Below, in pieces: positions 14,830 to 23,753 of a stretch of 32,287 nt of DNA. This DNA is from an uncultured Anaeroplasma sp. (lineage in GTDB: Bacteria > Bacillota_I > Bacilli_A > Acholeplasmatales > Anaeroplasmataceae), in assembly GCA_945919465.1 (NCBI GenBank), contig CAMEJG010000024.1:1-32287 (forward strand). Reading direction: 5' to 3'. Every line of letters begins with the position of its first letter. The stretch's first letter is position 1. The translations under genes and the position numbers were made by a program. The notes under the pieces are model-generated. The model saw nothing but the letters and a program-made list of their open reading frames with translations. It did not search any database and was not told where the DNA came from.

Positions 14830-17427
14830 TTATCTATTTAATCCATGACAGAATTTAAATTTCTTACCACTTCCACATGGACATGGCTGATTTGGTGTAC
14901 AACCTGCAAATGGATCATTAATTGCCTTTCTTACAGGTGATTTTTTATTTACTGTAGATAAATCTTGGTTAGTATGAAGTCCCTTCATTGAATCATCCTT
15001 TGGTTCTTCAACTACTCTTTGAACTCTAATTCTTGCATGCATTGCAGTGATAAGAATCTCTTCGTTCATCTTCTTATTTAGCTTTTCAAATCTATTATAG
15101 CCTTCTCTTTGATAAAGCTCTAATGGATTTGTTTGAGCATAGGATTGAAGATGGATTCCTTGACGTAAACCTTGCATATCATCAATATGCTCTCTCCAAT
15201 TCTTATCTAGAATAGGAAGAATGATTCTTTTAATAAATAATTGCATTTGCTCTTCAAGAATATTAGGATTTTCTTGATATGCTTCATTAGGAATTATTGT
15301 CTTTAATTGTTCCTTTGCTTCATTTAATCTATTATCTAAATCTTTTGTTGCAGTTTCATAGATATATTTAATAATATCTTGATCATCTTCATAACTACGA
15401 ATAGTATCAACTGATAATAAATTATTACCAAAGATTCTTTCATTAAAAATTCTTGTCAATTCCTCATCATCAAATTTTTCTGTTGTAGTAATATATTCTT
15501 CAACCTTATTATCAATTGCAGAATACATTAGCTTCTTTAATAGTTCATTAAGATGTTCAGCCTTTACAACCTCTTGACGTTCCTTATAGAAGGTTTCTCT
15601 TTGCTTACGAACAACATCATCATATTTTAAAATGTTCTTTCTTGAATCATAGTTAATACCCTCAATCTTTGTTTGAGCCATAGTAACCATTTTTGTAAGC
15701 ATCTTATTTTCAAGAGGTAAGGATTCATCACCCTCATTCATCATATGAATAATATAGGCTAATCTATTTTTAAATGAATCACCACCGAAGCGTTGAATTA
15801 ACTCATCCTCAGTTGAAATAAAGAATCTAGAATAACCAGGATCACCTTGACGACCGGAACGTCCTCTTAACTGATTATCAATACGACGAGATTCAAATCT
15901 TTCAGTACCTAATACAGCCAAACCACCTAATTCAGCAACACCAGGTGCAAGCTTAATATCAGTACCACGTCCTGCCATATTTGTTGATAGAGTAATAGCT
16001 CCAAGCTCACCAGCATGAGCTACAATCTCAGCCTCACGCTCATGATTTTTAGCATTTAATACCTCATGAGGTAGATGCTCTTTTTCAAGTAATCTATGAA
16101 CGTGCTCAGAGGTTTCAACATTTGCAGTACCAATTAGAATTGGTTGTCCCTTTGAATGACGTTCCTTAATTTCTTCAATCATTGCCTTGAATTTAAATTC
16201 AGGTGTTAAGAATAATAAATCTGGTGCATCAATACGAATAACAGGTCTATTTGTAGGAATTTCTACAACATACATATTGTAAATATCTCTAAATTCCTCT
16301 TCTTCAGTCTTAGCGGTACCTGTCATACCTGAAAGCTTCTTATACATTCTAAAGAAATTCTGATAAGTAATTGTAGCTACTGTTATAGTTTCTTTCTTAA
16401 TTTCTACGCCTTCTTTAGCCTCTAGTGCTTGATGTAAGCCCTCAGAGAATTGACGTCCCTTAAGAATACGACCAGTTGAGGCATCAACAATTAATACCTC
16501 TCCATCCATTACAACATATTCCTTACCATTTTCAAAGATATAAACTGCCTTTAAGGCATTATTGATTCTATGAACAATTGATACATGCTCAATATCATAT
16601 AGATTATCAATATGGAAAAATGCTTCAGCTTTTTCAACTCCACTAGGAAGTAATGAAATTGTTCTTGATTCTATATCAATTTCATAATCATCTTCCTTTA
16701 ATGCTTTAACAAAGCTATCGGCCTTTTCATATAAACCATTATCATCCTTTGTAGGACCAGAAATAATTAATGGGGTTCTAGCATCATCAATTAAAATTGA
16801 ATCAACCTCATCGATAATTGCATAATTTAAGCCCTTAAGTTGAGTAACCTCATTATAATTAGGAACCATATTATCTCTTAAATAGTCAAAGCCTAATTCA
16901 GAGTTTGTAGAATATATAATATCACATGAATAGCACTCACGCTTTTGTTGACGATCTAGTTCTCTTAAATTTAAACCTACTGTCAATCCTAAGAAACGAT
17001 AAATATCGCCAATTTCACCATTTGCTTCACGTCCAGCTAGATATTCATTAACTGTAACAATGTGAACACCTTCACCAGTTAATGCATTTAAATATGCAGG
17101 CATTACAGCTGTAAGAGTTTTTCCTTCACCAGTTTTCATTTCAGCAATATTTCCACCATGAATAGCACAACCACCGATTAATTGCACCTCATAAGCCTTC
17201 ATTCCTGTAACACGATATGCAGCCTCTCTAGCTACTGCATATGCCTCTATTAAAATATCATCAAGAGTTTTACCATTTTTTAATAATTCTTTAAAATATG
17301 GTGTTTTTGCTTTAAGCTCATCATCAGATAAAGCAGCCATAGTAGGCTCAAGCTCTAAAATTTTTTTAGCAATCTTGCTACAACGTTTTAACTCTTTATG
17401 ACCTGAATCTAAAAATTTTAATGCCAT
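14830..17427 (-). CDS. secA: protein translocase ATPase SecA
   Basis: Motor of Sec-dependent export, 865 aa, full length. Walker A GEGKT at residues 100-104 (MKTGEGKTLTAVMP), DEAD-type Walker B in IIDEVDSILIDDARTPLIISG, the second RecA-fold motif TNMAGRGTDI and QLRGRSGRQGDPG. The C-terminus has the SEC-C zinc motif CPCGSGKKFKFCHG, which binds SecB-like partners or lipid. Upstream neighbour hpf is the standard Firmicute order; prfB, normally next, is absent on the downstream side. Own promoter and terminator. Confidence 0.98.
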   Translation of the reverse strand: MALKFLDSGHKELKRCSKIAKKILELEPTMAALSDDELKAKTPYFKELLKNGKTLDDILIEAYAVAREAAYRVTGMKAYEVQLIGGCAIHGGNIAEMKTGEGKTLTAVMPAYLNALTGEGVHIVTVNEYLAGREANGEIGDIYRFLGLTVGLNLRELDRQQKRECYSCDIIYSTNSELGFDYLRDNMVPNYNEVTQLKGLNYAIIDEVDSILIDDARTPLIISGPTKDDNGLYEKADSFVKALKEDDYEIDIESRTISLLPSGVEKAEAFFHIDNLYDIEHVSIVHRINNALKAVYIFENGKEYVVMDGEVLIVDASTGRILKGRQFSEGLHQALEAKEGVEIKKETITVATITYQNFFRMYKKLSGMTGTAKTEEEEFRDIYNMYVVEIPTNRPVIRIDAPDLLFLTPEFKFKAMIEEIKERHSKGQPILIGTANVETSEHVHRLLEKEHLPHEVLNAKNHEREAEIVAHAGELGAITLSTNMAGRGTDIKLAPGVAELGGLAVLGTERFESRRIDNQLRGRSGRQGDPGYSRFFISTEDELIQRFGGDSFKNRLAYIIHMMNEGDESLPLENKMLTKMVTMAQTKIEGINYDSRKNILKYDDVVRKQRETFYKERQEVVKAEHLNELLKKLMYSAIDNKVEEYITTTEKFDDEELTRIFNERIFGNNLLSVDTIRSYEDDQDIIKYIYETATKDLDNRLNEAKEQLKTIIPNEAYQENPNILEEQMQLFIKRIILPILDKNWREHIDDMQGLRQGIHLQSYAQTNPLELYQREGYNRFEKLNKKMNEEILITAMHARIRVQRVVEEPKDDSMKGLHTNQDLSTVNKKSPVRKAINDPFAGCTPNQPCPCGSGKKFKFCHGLNR

Positions 17428-17491
17428 TTAACTCACCATTCCTATAATAAAAAATATAGAAACATAAAACCTTTCTATAATCTCAAATATA

Positions 17492-17520
17492 ATAATACTA
17501 TAATTATATCAATTTTGCAA
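17492..17520 (-). promoter_or_regulatory. sigma-A promoter of secA
   Basis: Minus-strand TTGCAA (17520-17515), 17-bp spacer, TATTAT (17497-17492), about 65 nt before the secA start. Confidence 0.6.
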
Positions 17521-17551
17521 CAAAAAAGCAAATTTCAGAAAAATAAAACAA

Positions 17552-17580
17552 CAAAAATACCCACATTATTTTGTGGGTAT
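17552..17580 (-). terminator. intrinsic terminator after hpf
   Basis: Minus-strand stem ATACCCACA/TGTGGGTAT (17580-17572 with 17565-17557) followed by TTTTTGTTG. It lies 65 nt past the hpf stop. Confidence 0.85.
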
Positions 17581-17645
17581 AAATTGAATAAAAATTCAAC
17601 CAATTTGCATATTTATGCAATAAAATTTAATAATATTAATTTTTT

Positions 17646-18167
17646 TTATTTTGTTTCAGTTTCAATAATAGCGTAATCGCCATCATCTCTTAAATAAATA
17701 ATATTAGTCTTTCTTGTTTCTTTGTCAAGATAAACAAAGAAATCATGACCTAATAATTCCATTTGATCTAATGCTTCTTCTTTTGTCATAGGTTCAAGAT
17801 CAACATGCTTACCTCTTACAATATTTTGAGTTTTTTCTTCTGGATGAACTTGACGAATACCAGGCTTACCTAAATTATCCTTAATTTTATCATTGAATCT
17901 ACGAACCTGTTTAACAAGCTTATCAATTGCGCCATCAATTGCTGCATATAAGTCTTCTTCCATTACTTCAGCACGAAGAATAATATTTTTTGCTGGAATA
18001 GTAACCTCAACCTTATGATAGCTTTTATAAACCTTGCATACTACTCTAGCATTTAAATTCTCATAATCATCAAGTAGATGCTCAAGCTTAGAAAGCTTCT
18101 TAATGGCGTACTCTTTATTTGCTTCAGAAGGAGTAAAACCATTTTTACCTAAAACTTCAATTCTCAT
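17646..18167 (-). CDS. hpf: long-form ribosome hibernation promoting factor
   Basis: 173 aa. Residues 1 to about 100 are the S30AE/YfiA domain (MRIEVLGKNGFTPSEA, then LSKLEHLL and the lysine-rich VKQVRRFNDKIKD); residues about 115-173 are the C-terminal dimerisation domain (IVRGKHVDLEPMTKEEALDQMELLGHDF, IYLRDDGDYAIIE) that joins two 70S ribosomes into 100S. The ATG at 18167 is chosen over an in-frame GTG 9 nt upstream, because that GTG lies within the ribosome site AAAGGAGTGAT. Monocistronic. Confidence 0.96.
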   Translation of the reverse strand: MRIEVLGKNGFTPSEANKEYAIKKLSKLEHLLDDYENLNARVVCKVYKSYHKVEVTIPAKNIILRAEVMEEDLYAAIDGAIDKLVKQVRRFNDKIKDNLGKPGIRQVHPEEKTQNIVRGKHVDLEPMTKEEALDQMELLGHDFFVYLDKETRKTNIIYLRDDGDYAIIETETK

Positions 18168-18191
18168 AAATATCACTCCTTTTACACCATT

Positions 18192-18220
18192 ATTATAGCA
18201 ATAATTAAAAGCGTTTTCAA
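18192..18220 (-). promoter_or_regulatory. sigma-A promoter of hpf
   Basis: Minus-strand TTGAAA (18220-18215), 17-bp spacer, TATAAT (18197-18192), 25 nt before the start codon. I see no sigma-B-type element. Confidence 0.8.
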
Positions 18221-18227
18221 TACTATT

Positions 18228-18428
18228 TTAAATTTTATAAACATTTTGTGCTTGAAGACCTTTTTCACCAATTACCAAATCAAATTCTACTAATTGTCCT
18301 TCATTCAATGTTTTAAAGCCTTCATCTATTATTGAACTATAATGAACAAAAATATCATCATAGTTTTCTTTAACAATAAACCCATAGCCCTTCTCATTAT
18401 TGAACCATTTTACCTTTCCTACTAGCAT
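18228..18428 (-). CDS. csp: cold shock protein, CspA/CspB family
   Basis: 66 aa single cold-shock domain, a nucleic-acid chaperone. [19 protein letters not shown] contains RNP1 (KGYGFIV) and DIFVHYS is RNP2; acidic C-terminal half [18 protein letters not shown]. The frame is open for 23 codons further upstream, but the ATG at 18428 starts exactly where all Csp proteins start and has AAGGAGGG in front. The short leader lacks the long 5' region of classical cold-induced genes, so it may be a constitutive member. Confidence 0.96.
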   Translation of the reverse strand: MLVGKVKWFNNEKGYGFIVKENYDDIFVHYSSIIDEGFKTLNEGQLVEFDLVIGEKGLQAQNVYKI

Positions 18429-18453
18429 AACTTTTCCCTCCTTGTGTAATTTA

Positions 18454-18482
18454 ATGATACAATCGAAGCAATAAAAAAACAA
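18454..18482 (-). promoter_or_regulatory. candidate promoter of csp
   Basis: Minus-strand TTGTTT (18482-18477), 17-bp spacer, TATCAT (18459-18454). Confidence 0.5.
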
Positions 18483-18506
18483 TTTATTTCGCACCAAAAG
18501 TTTCGA

Positions 18507-18878
18507 CTAGTTTTTCAAATAAAAACAAACAACAATTAAATTACTTTTAAATAAATGACAATAATAATTTAATACTTCCATTGTATCTTGATTTAATAAT
18601 AAAGAGTCTAAAACTATTACATTATAACCATCTCTATCTACATTAGCTTCAATAATTTGATTATATTCCTTGTAATACCAATTAAAATCAATTGGATATT
18701 TTTTCTTAAATAGAGAAATAATTGCCACCTCATAATCAACAAATTTAATCGACTCAAAGCCTAAAGAAATTGGATATTTTTTATAACATTCATTACATAA
18801 AAATTCTTTTTCCTCCCTAAATAGACCTAAAAAGCTTCTTTTAATAAAAAATAATTTTTTGCATTTAGCGCACACCAT
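18507..18878 (-). CDS. ComFC-like protein, degenerate and shortened
   Basis: 123 aa. The N-terminus is a four-cysteine zinc ribbon (CAKC ... CNEC, residues 3-6 and 33-36 or so) of the type that opens ComFC competence proteins. The rest is short: VDYEVAIISLFKKKYPIDF resembles the ComFC start of the phosphoribosyltransferase domain, and the end VIVLDSLLLNQDTMEVLN lies where ComFC has its PRPP motif DDxxTTGAT, here lost. Functional ComFC is about 200-240 aa. Position two genes upstream of hpf-secA matches comFC in other Firmicutes. Ribosome site GAGGTGA is good, so it is expressed but probably without transferase activity. Confidence 0.6.
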   Translation of the reverse strand: MVCAKCKKLFFIKRSFLGLFREEKEFLCNECYKKYPISLGFESIKFVDYEVAIISLFKKKYPIDFNWYYKEYNQIIEANVDRDGYNVIVLDSLLLNQDTMEVLNYYCHLFKSNLIVVCFYLKN

Positions 18879-18942
18879 AAAAAATCACCTCACTATAATA
18901 ATAGTAACTTTTTTTTATAATTTTTGAAAAAATTAATAAAAA

Positions 18943-18972
18943 TAAAAAAAAGTATGCATTTATTTGCATACT
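18943..18972 (-). terminator. intrinsic terminator after asnA
   Basis: Perfect 8-bp stem AGTATGCA/TGCATACT (18972-18965 with 18958-18951), 6-nt loop, then eight T. The asnA stop codon overlaps the first base of the stem. Confidence 0.88.
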
Positions 18973-19966
18973 ATAATAAAAATATATTTAGCTTTTTAAA
19001 TTCTTCAATATCATCTTCTGGCCAATATGATGCTTGTACTTCTCCAATATGTACCTTATTAAGCATAAATAAGCACATTCTAGATTGACCAATTCCTCCA
19101 CCAATAGTAAGAGGCAATCTATCATTAATAATATCCTGATGATATTGATAATCAAGTTTAAATTCTTCATTCTTTTTCTTCAACTGATATTTTAATGAAT
19201 TACTATCTACTCTAATTCCCATTGATGAAATTTCATAAGCAATTCCTAAAGGCTCATACCATAATAAAATATCTCCATTTAAAGACCAATCATCATAATC
19301 TGCAGCTCTTCCATCATGAGGTTTTCCATCCTTTAAATCATCACCAATATTCATTAAGAAAACTGCACCATATTTCTTAGCGATCTCATTTTCTCTTTCT
19401 TTTCTAGATAAATTAGGATATAATTCCTCCAACTCATAAGAACTAATAAAAGTAATATCCTCAGGTAGTATATGTATTAAGTTTGGATATTTTTTACCTA
19501 ATTTATTTGAAGTATCTATTAAAGCTTGATATATCTTTTTAACAGTTTTCTTTAAATAATCTATAGTTCTTTCTTCCTTAATTATAACCTTTTCCCAATC
19601 CCATTGATCAACATATAGTGAATGGATATTATCTAATTCCTCAAATGGTCTAATTGCATTCATATCGGTATATATTCCTTTAAAACCATATTTATTTAAT
19701 GCATTTCTTTTCCATTTAGCTAAAGATTGTACTATCTCCAAATGAGTATTAGTTTGATTAACATTAAAGCTTACAGCTTTTTCATAGCCATTTAAATTAT
19801 CATTTAATCCTGTTAATGGATCTACGAATAATGGAGCTGATACTCTTGTTAAATCTAGATAATAAGATAATCTTTCTTCAAAGGTATCCTTAACAAACTT
19901 AATTGCTAGTTCTGTATCCTCTAAACTTAATATTGATTTATAATTTTTTACATAAATATTTCCCAT
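18971..19966 (-). CDS. asnA: aspartate--ammonia ligase (asparagine synthetase A)
   Basis: Makes asparagine from aspartate, ammonia and ATP in the cytoplasm. 331 aa, class II aminoacyl-tRNA-synthetase-like fold, the normal length. Family blocks: RVSAPLFVDPLTGLNDNLNGYE, the VQSLAKWKR block, GIYTDMNAIR, SLYVDQWDWEK and near the end GGGIGQSRMCLFML. Ammonia-dependent, without a glutaminase domain. Ribosome site AGGGTGAG; single gene between two terminators. Confidence 0.97.
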   Translation of the reverse strand: MGNIYVKNYKSILSLEDTELAIKFVKDTFEERLSYYLDLTRVSAPLFVDPLTGLNDNLNGYEKAVSFNVNQTNTHLEIVQSLAKWKRNALNKYGFKGIYTDMNAIRPFEELDNIHSLYVDQWDWEKVIIKEERTIDYLKKTVKKIYQALIDTSNKLGKKYPNLIHILPEDITFISSYELEELYPNLSRKERENEIAKKYGAVFLMNIGDDLKDGKPHDGRAADYDDWSLNGDILLWYEPLGIAYEISSMGIRVDSNSLKYQLKKKNEEFKLDYQYHQDIINDRLPLTIGGGIGQSRMCLFMLNKVHIGEVQASYWPEDDIEEFKKLNIFLL

Positions 19967-19990
19967 AATCTCACCCTTTTTTTAAAAAAA

Positions 19991-19999
19991 ATTATAGCA
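19991..19999 (-). promoter_or_regulatory. extended -10 promoter of asnA
   Basis: Minus-strand TGCTATAAT (19999-19991), an extended -10; a -35 at normal spacing (TTTATA) is poor. About 25 nt before the start codon. Confidence 0.5.
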
Positions 20000-20038
20000 C
20001 ATAAATAATAAATTATAAATAGAATTTAGATATTTATG

Positions 20039-20064
20039 AAAAAAAATATTGCCGAAGCAATATT
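20039..20064 (-). terminator. intrinsic terminator after metK
   Basis: Minus-strand stem AATATTGC/GCAATATT (20064-20057 with 20052-20045) closed by a C-TTCG-G tetraloop, then a T-run. It marks the end of the priA-metK operon. Confidence 0.92.
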
Positions 20065-20071
20065 CTTTTTA

Positions 20072-21223
20072 TTATTTAATTAATGATTTTAATTCCTCAA
20101 CATAATCTAAATGCTCCCATGGAAGGTCAATATCAGTTCTACCAAAATGACCATAGGCAGCAGTTTGTTTATATATTGGTCTTTTTAAATCAAGAGTTCT
20201 TATAATTCCTTTTGGAGTTAAATTAAATAATTCTCTAACCTTATTAGAAATTAACTCTTCGCTAACTATTGAAGTATTAAAAGTATCTACTAATACTGAT
20301 GTAGGATCAGCAACACCAATCGCATAAGATAATTGAATTTGACATTTTTTACATAATCCTGCAGCTACTATATTTTTAGCAATATATCTTGCCATATATG
20401 AAGCACTTCTATCGACTTTAGATGGGTCCTTTCCTGAAAATGCTCCTCCACCATGACAAGCAGCTCCACCATATGTATCAACAATTATCTTTCTTCCTGT
20501 TAAGCCACTATCTCCAGCAGGACCTCCTACAACAAATCTACCAGTTGGATTAAACAAGAATTTTGTATTTTCATCTACTAAATCACTAGGAACAATTTCA
20601 TCTACAACATATTTCTTAATATCCTTAGCTAATGTTTCCATATCAATGTCTGGAGAATGCTGTGTAGAAATTAATATTGTATCAATTCTTGTAATCTTAT
20701 CATCATCATATTCAACTGTAACTTGAGTTTTTCCATCAGGTCTTAAGTATGATAATGTTCCATTTTTTCTAACATCTGTTAATCTTTTTGCAAGCTTATG
20801 AGCTAGGGTAATTGATAATGGCATGTATTCAGGTGTCTCATCACAAGCATATCCAAACATAATACCCTGGTCTCCAGCACCTTGTTCATGATCATCACTT
20901 TCATCAACACCCATTGCAATATCAGGAGATTGAGGGTCTATAGCAGTTAATACTGCTAAATTATCAGCATCAAAGCCAAATTTTCCTCTAACATAACCAA
21001 TTTCTGTAACTGTATTTCTTACTATTTTTTGAACATCTACGTAATGATTGGTAGTTATTTCTCCAAATACCATAACCATACCTGTAGTACAAATTGTTTC
21101 ACAGGCAACACGACCATTAGGGTCATTTGCTAAAATATCATCTAATATTGCATCACTAATTTGATCAGCAATCTTATCAGGATGTCCTTCTGTAACTGAT
21201 TCTGATGTAAAAAATCTTTTCAT
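20072..21223 (-). CDS. metK: S-adenosylmethionine synthetase
   Basis: Makes SAM from methionine and ATP. 383 aa, full length. N-terminal [20 protein letters not shown], the [12 protein letters not shown] loop, the phosphate-binding [17 protein letters not shown] and C-terminal [14 protein letters not shown] are all intact. Its ATG shares one base with the stop of the TSCPD gene (TAATG), so translation is coupled. Last gene of the priA operon, whose leader is a SAM-responsive riboswitch; the switch would therefore give feedback on MetK. Confidence 0.98.
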   Translation of the reverse strand: MKRFFTSESVTEGHPDKIADQISDAILDDILANDPNGRVACETICTTGMVMVFGEITTNHYVDVQKIVRNTVTEIGYVRGKFGFDADNLAVLTAIDPQSPDIAMGVDESDDHEQGAGDQGIMFGYACDETPEYMPLSITLAHKLAKRLTDVRKNGTLSYLRPDGKTQVTVEYDDDKITRIDTILISTQHSPDIDMETLAKDIKKYVVDEIVPSDLVDENTKFLFNPTGRFVVGGPAGDSGLTGRKIIVDTYGGAACHGGGAFSGKDPSKVDRSASYMARYIAKNIVAAGLCKKCQIQLSYAIGVADPTSVLVDTFNTSIVSEELISNKVRELFNLTPKGIIRTLDLKRPIYKQTAAYGHFGRTDIDLPWEHLDYVEELKSLIK

Positions 21224-21468
21224 TATAATCTCTCCTTTAATGCTTTTGCTAGTTGATCAGCGCAGCTAGTATTTTTCATACCACATAAATTTCCTTCTAG
21301 TAGTTCAATAACCTTAGTAGCTTCCATTCCTTCAACAAGCTTTCCTATTGCCTTTAAATTTCCATTACAGCCTCCTAAAAAGGAAACATTATGAACTTTA
21401 CCCTCTTCATCAAGAGTAAAGTTTATTTTTCTTGCACAAGTGCCCTTTGTTAAAAATTCGTAATCCAT
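21223..21468 (-). CDS. TSCPD-domain protein (TIGR03905-like)
   Basis: 81 aa, essentially one TSCPD domain. Four cysteines, C11, C34 (GGCNGN), C62 (LCG) and C69 ([10 protein letters not shown]), could bind a metal. Such domains occur at the C-terminus of some ribonucleotide reductases and as stand-alone proteins in Firmicutes; function unknown. It overlaps metK by one base and starts 11 nt after the preceding gene, so it is made together with MetK. Confidence 0.85.
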   Translation of the reverse strand: MDYEFLTKGTCARKINFTLDEEGKVHNVSFLGGCNGNLKAIGKLVEGMEATKVIELLEGNLCGMKNTSCADQLAKALKERL

Positions 21469-21479
21469 ATTTTTCTCCT

Positions 21480-22787
21480 TTAATTTTCATCATATATAAG
21501 TTCAAAATCTGAACTAAATCTATAAAATCTATCATAAACAACTGGATCAAAGAATATTTTAAATTTTGTTTCAAAATAATTCATTGTGTTCTTATGATTA
21601 AATGCTTTTTTATAGGATTGCACACTTCTCAATATCACATATATATCACATATTAATACAATTTGTGAATCTATATTATTAAGTATTTCTCTTTGTCTTG
21701 CAATAAATTCAGGGGTATCAGAACCCTCTAATACACTTCTTACTATATCCTCACTTTTTCTAGTTAGCTGAAGCCTAGAAATTAATGTAGAGCCTAATTC
21801 TGTTTGTTGTCTTAAATTTTCAAATTTTTCATCCTCATTCTCAAAACAAGAATTATCAAATGAAACACTTTTTTCAATATGAATCTTACTAAATTTAACT
21901 AAATCTTCGCATTTTTTAGGTTCTAATGATAATAATGAAGAAAGTTTTTTTGTCATAAGAGAAACTATATTAGCATTTCTTCTTTCTTCTTCATTGAAGC
22001 TATTTGAGTCAGATAAGGTAACATCAAATATTTTAGTTACTACATTAGTAAAATCCTCTTGAACCTTACGTCTTTTATTTAATTCCTTTTTTCTTTCTTC
22101 CTGCATATATATTGCCATTGTTACATAAACATATAAAACTAAACAAAATAATGCAAGTAATATAGTTCTCATTAAAATATCCTTAAATTCATTTGAGGTA
22201 AAGAAGGTAGTAATAAATGTAATAATATCAGTTGATTGAGATAACTCTAATATATTGTAAGTAATAGTAAAATGAATAATTGTTACAATAATAAATAACC
22301 AGGTATAAACATTTTTAAGTAGCTTTTTGTCTTGATAAAAGGCAGTAATAGCCAATGAATAATATATTAATATATACCCACATTCTTTCAAAAAATCTTG
22401 AGAGCCATTTTTCAGTTTAAAATAAATAATTATACTTATTAAAAACATATAGAAGCTTGCGAAATACATCGCAATAGTTTGGCTCATTTTATCCTCTGGA
22501 CCTTTTTTTATAAACTTTGTAAGAGAATAGTTTACAAAAAAGGTTACAGGAAATAATAATAAGGTTAAAAGCCAATTTGAACTATCACCAAAGGATATTA
22601 AGGTAAATAAGAAAGTAAATATTAAGTTTGAAACAAAGATAATATTTTTAATAACAAAATTTTTCCTATACAAAACCTGATTATCATTTGTGATATCTAT
22701 TCCACTTTCAAATCCAAATTTATCTTTAAAAAATGAGGTGTTTTTAATTTTTCCTTTTATTTTATCTTTAAATTTTAAAATCCCCAA
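21480..22787 (-). CDS. membrane protein with a degenerate HD-GYP-like domain
   Basis: About 435 aa. Six hydrophobic segments fill roughly residues 45-245; a charged linker follows (EERKKELNKRRKVQEDF) and then a cytoplasmic domain. Its last 70 residues align well by eye with the end of HD-GYP phosphodiesterases: QIVLICDIYVILRS then QSYKKAF, NYFETK and FFDPVVYDRF. The metal ligands are gone: the HD position reads KFSKIHIEKS and the HHE/GYP region reads SVLEGSDTPEF. So it is probably a catalytically dead sensor or scaffold. The TTG at 22787 is preferred because GAGGGTGAT lies 3 nt upstream; an ATG ten codons earlier (22817) has no ribosome site. Confidence 0.65.
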   Translation of the reverse strand: MGILKFKDKIKGKIKNTSFFKDKFGFESGIDITNDNQVLYRKNFVIKNIIFVSNLIFTFLFTLISFGDSSNWLLTLLLFPVTFFVNYSLTKFIKKGPEDKMSQTIAMYFASFYMFLISIIIYFKLKNGSQDFLKECGYILIYYSLAITAFYQDKKLLKNVYTWLFIIVTIIHFTITYNILELSQSTDIITFITTFFTSNEFKDILMRTILLALFCLVLYVYVTMAIYMQEERKKELNKRRKVQEDFTNVVTKIFDVTLSDSNSFNEEERRNANIVSLMTKKLSSLLSLEPKKCEDLVKFSKIHIEKSVSFDNSCFENEDEKFENLRQQTELGSTLISRLQLTRKSEDIVRSVLEGSDTPEFIARQREILNNIDSQIVLICDIYVILRSVQSYKKAFNHKNTMNYFETKFKIFFDPVVYDRFYRFSSDFELIYDEN

Positions 22788-22840
22788 GATATCACCCTCA
22801 ATTGAAGATTTTAACATATTTTTTCATTTTTTTCACTATA

Positions 22841-23752
22841 TTATCCAATTATTTGTCCGTTTATTAGCAATTTTTGTCCATTAGAAAAATCTCTACCGCT
22901 CATTATTTTCTTGCCGGGTAATTGAACCAAATCTAAAGAAATTGCTGAATCTAGAGTTTTTATTACAATTTCCTTTTTAGTACTTAATACCATTCCACAA
23001 GGCTCATCATTTGATTTAACCTCATGTGCTTCATATATTTTAAGCTTTACTGAGCCTATTTCTAAATAGCTACCTATATCCATTGAAAAAGCGTGTATCC
23101 TGTTTATAATATCCTTTGTTTTTGAATGAATGTCTATTTTTTCTTCTTCAGGTAATAGATTAGGTGAATAGCTTGCAAGAGTTTCATCTTGGGCTATTCC
23201 TTGATTTTTTCCTGAATAAATATCTTCTATTGTCTCTAATAATAAATCTCTTCCAATAATTGAAAGCTTATTAAATAATATAGTAGAATTATCAGTAGGA
23301 AGAATATCATATTCTCTCATACTATATATTTTTCCAGCATCCAATTTTTTTGCCATTTCCATTATGGTAACACCTGTTTTTATATCACCATTTAAAATTG
23401 CTCTTTGAATAGGCGCACCACCTCTATGCTTAGGAAGTAAAGAACCATGAACATTAATTTTAAATTTAAAAAGATTTAATAGCTTAGATGGTAAATATTG
23501 ACCATAAGCAGCTGTTACTAAAACCTCAGCATTTAAATCCTTTAATTCTTCTATTATTGTAGAAATTTTTTCTGGTTGAAATAATAATAAATTATTATTT
23601 TTAGCATATTCTGCAACTGGAGTATCTATTATTACTCCTCTTTTTTTCGCTCTTGAGGGTTGAGATACTACGCCTACAATTTCATAATTTGTATTTAATG
23701 CCTCAAGAATTGGTACTGCAAAATTTGGAGTTCCCATAAATACTATTCTCAT
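22841..23752 (-). CDS. fmt: methionyl-tRNA formyltransferase
   Basis: Formylates initiator Met-tRNA using 10-formyltetrahydrofolate. 303 aa. N-terminal MRIVFMGTPNFAVP, the folate-site VHGSLLPKHRGGAPIQRAILNGD, the GVTIMEMAKKLDAG block and C-terminal OB-fold end KIMSGRDFSNG. Starts 1 nt after the priA stop. It links the operon to folate, which is imported by the adjacent FolT. def, a usual neighbour, is absent. Confidence 0.97.
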   Translation of the reverse strand: MRIVFMGTPNFAVPILEALNTNYEIVGVVSQPSRAKKRGVIIDTPVAEYAKNNNLLLFQPEKISTIIEELKDLNAEVLVTAAYGQYLPSKLLNLFKFKINVHGSLLPKHRGGAPIQRAILNGDIKTGVTIMEMAKKLDAGKIYSMREYDILPTDNSTILFNKLSIIGRDLLLETIEDIYSGKNQGIAQDETLASYSPNLLPEEEKIDIHSKTKDIINRIHAFSMDIGSYLEIGSVKLKIYEAHEVKSNDEPCGMVLSTKKEIVIKTLDSAISLDLVQLPGKKIMSGRDFSNGQKLLINGQIIG

Positions 23753-23753
23753 A

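Noticed and set aside
18429-18497. Longer N-terminus for the cold shock protein
   Set aside because: Csp proteins start at MxxGKVKWFN; the extra 23 codons cover the promoter and ribosome site.
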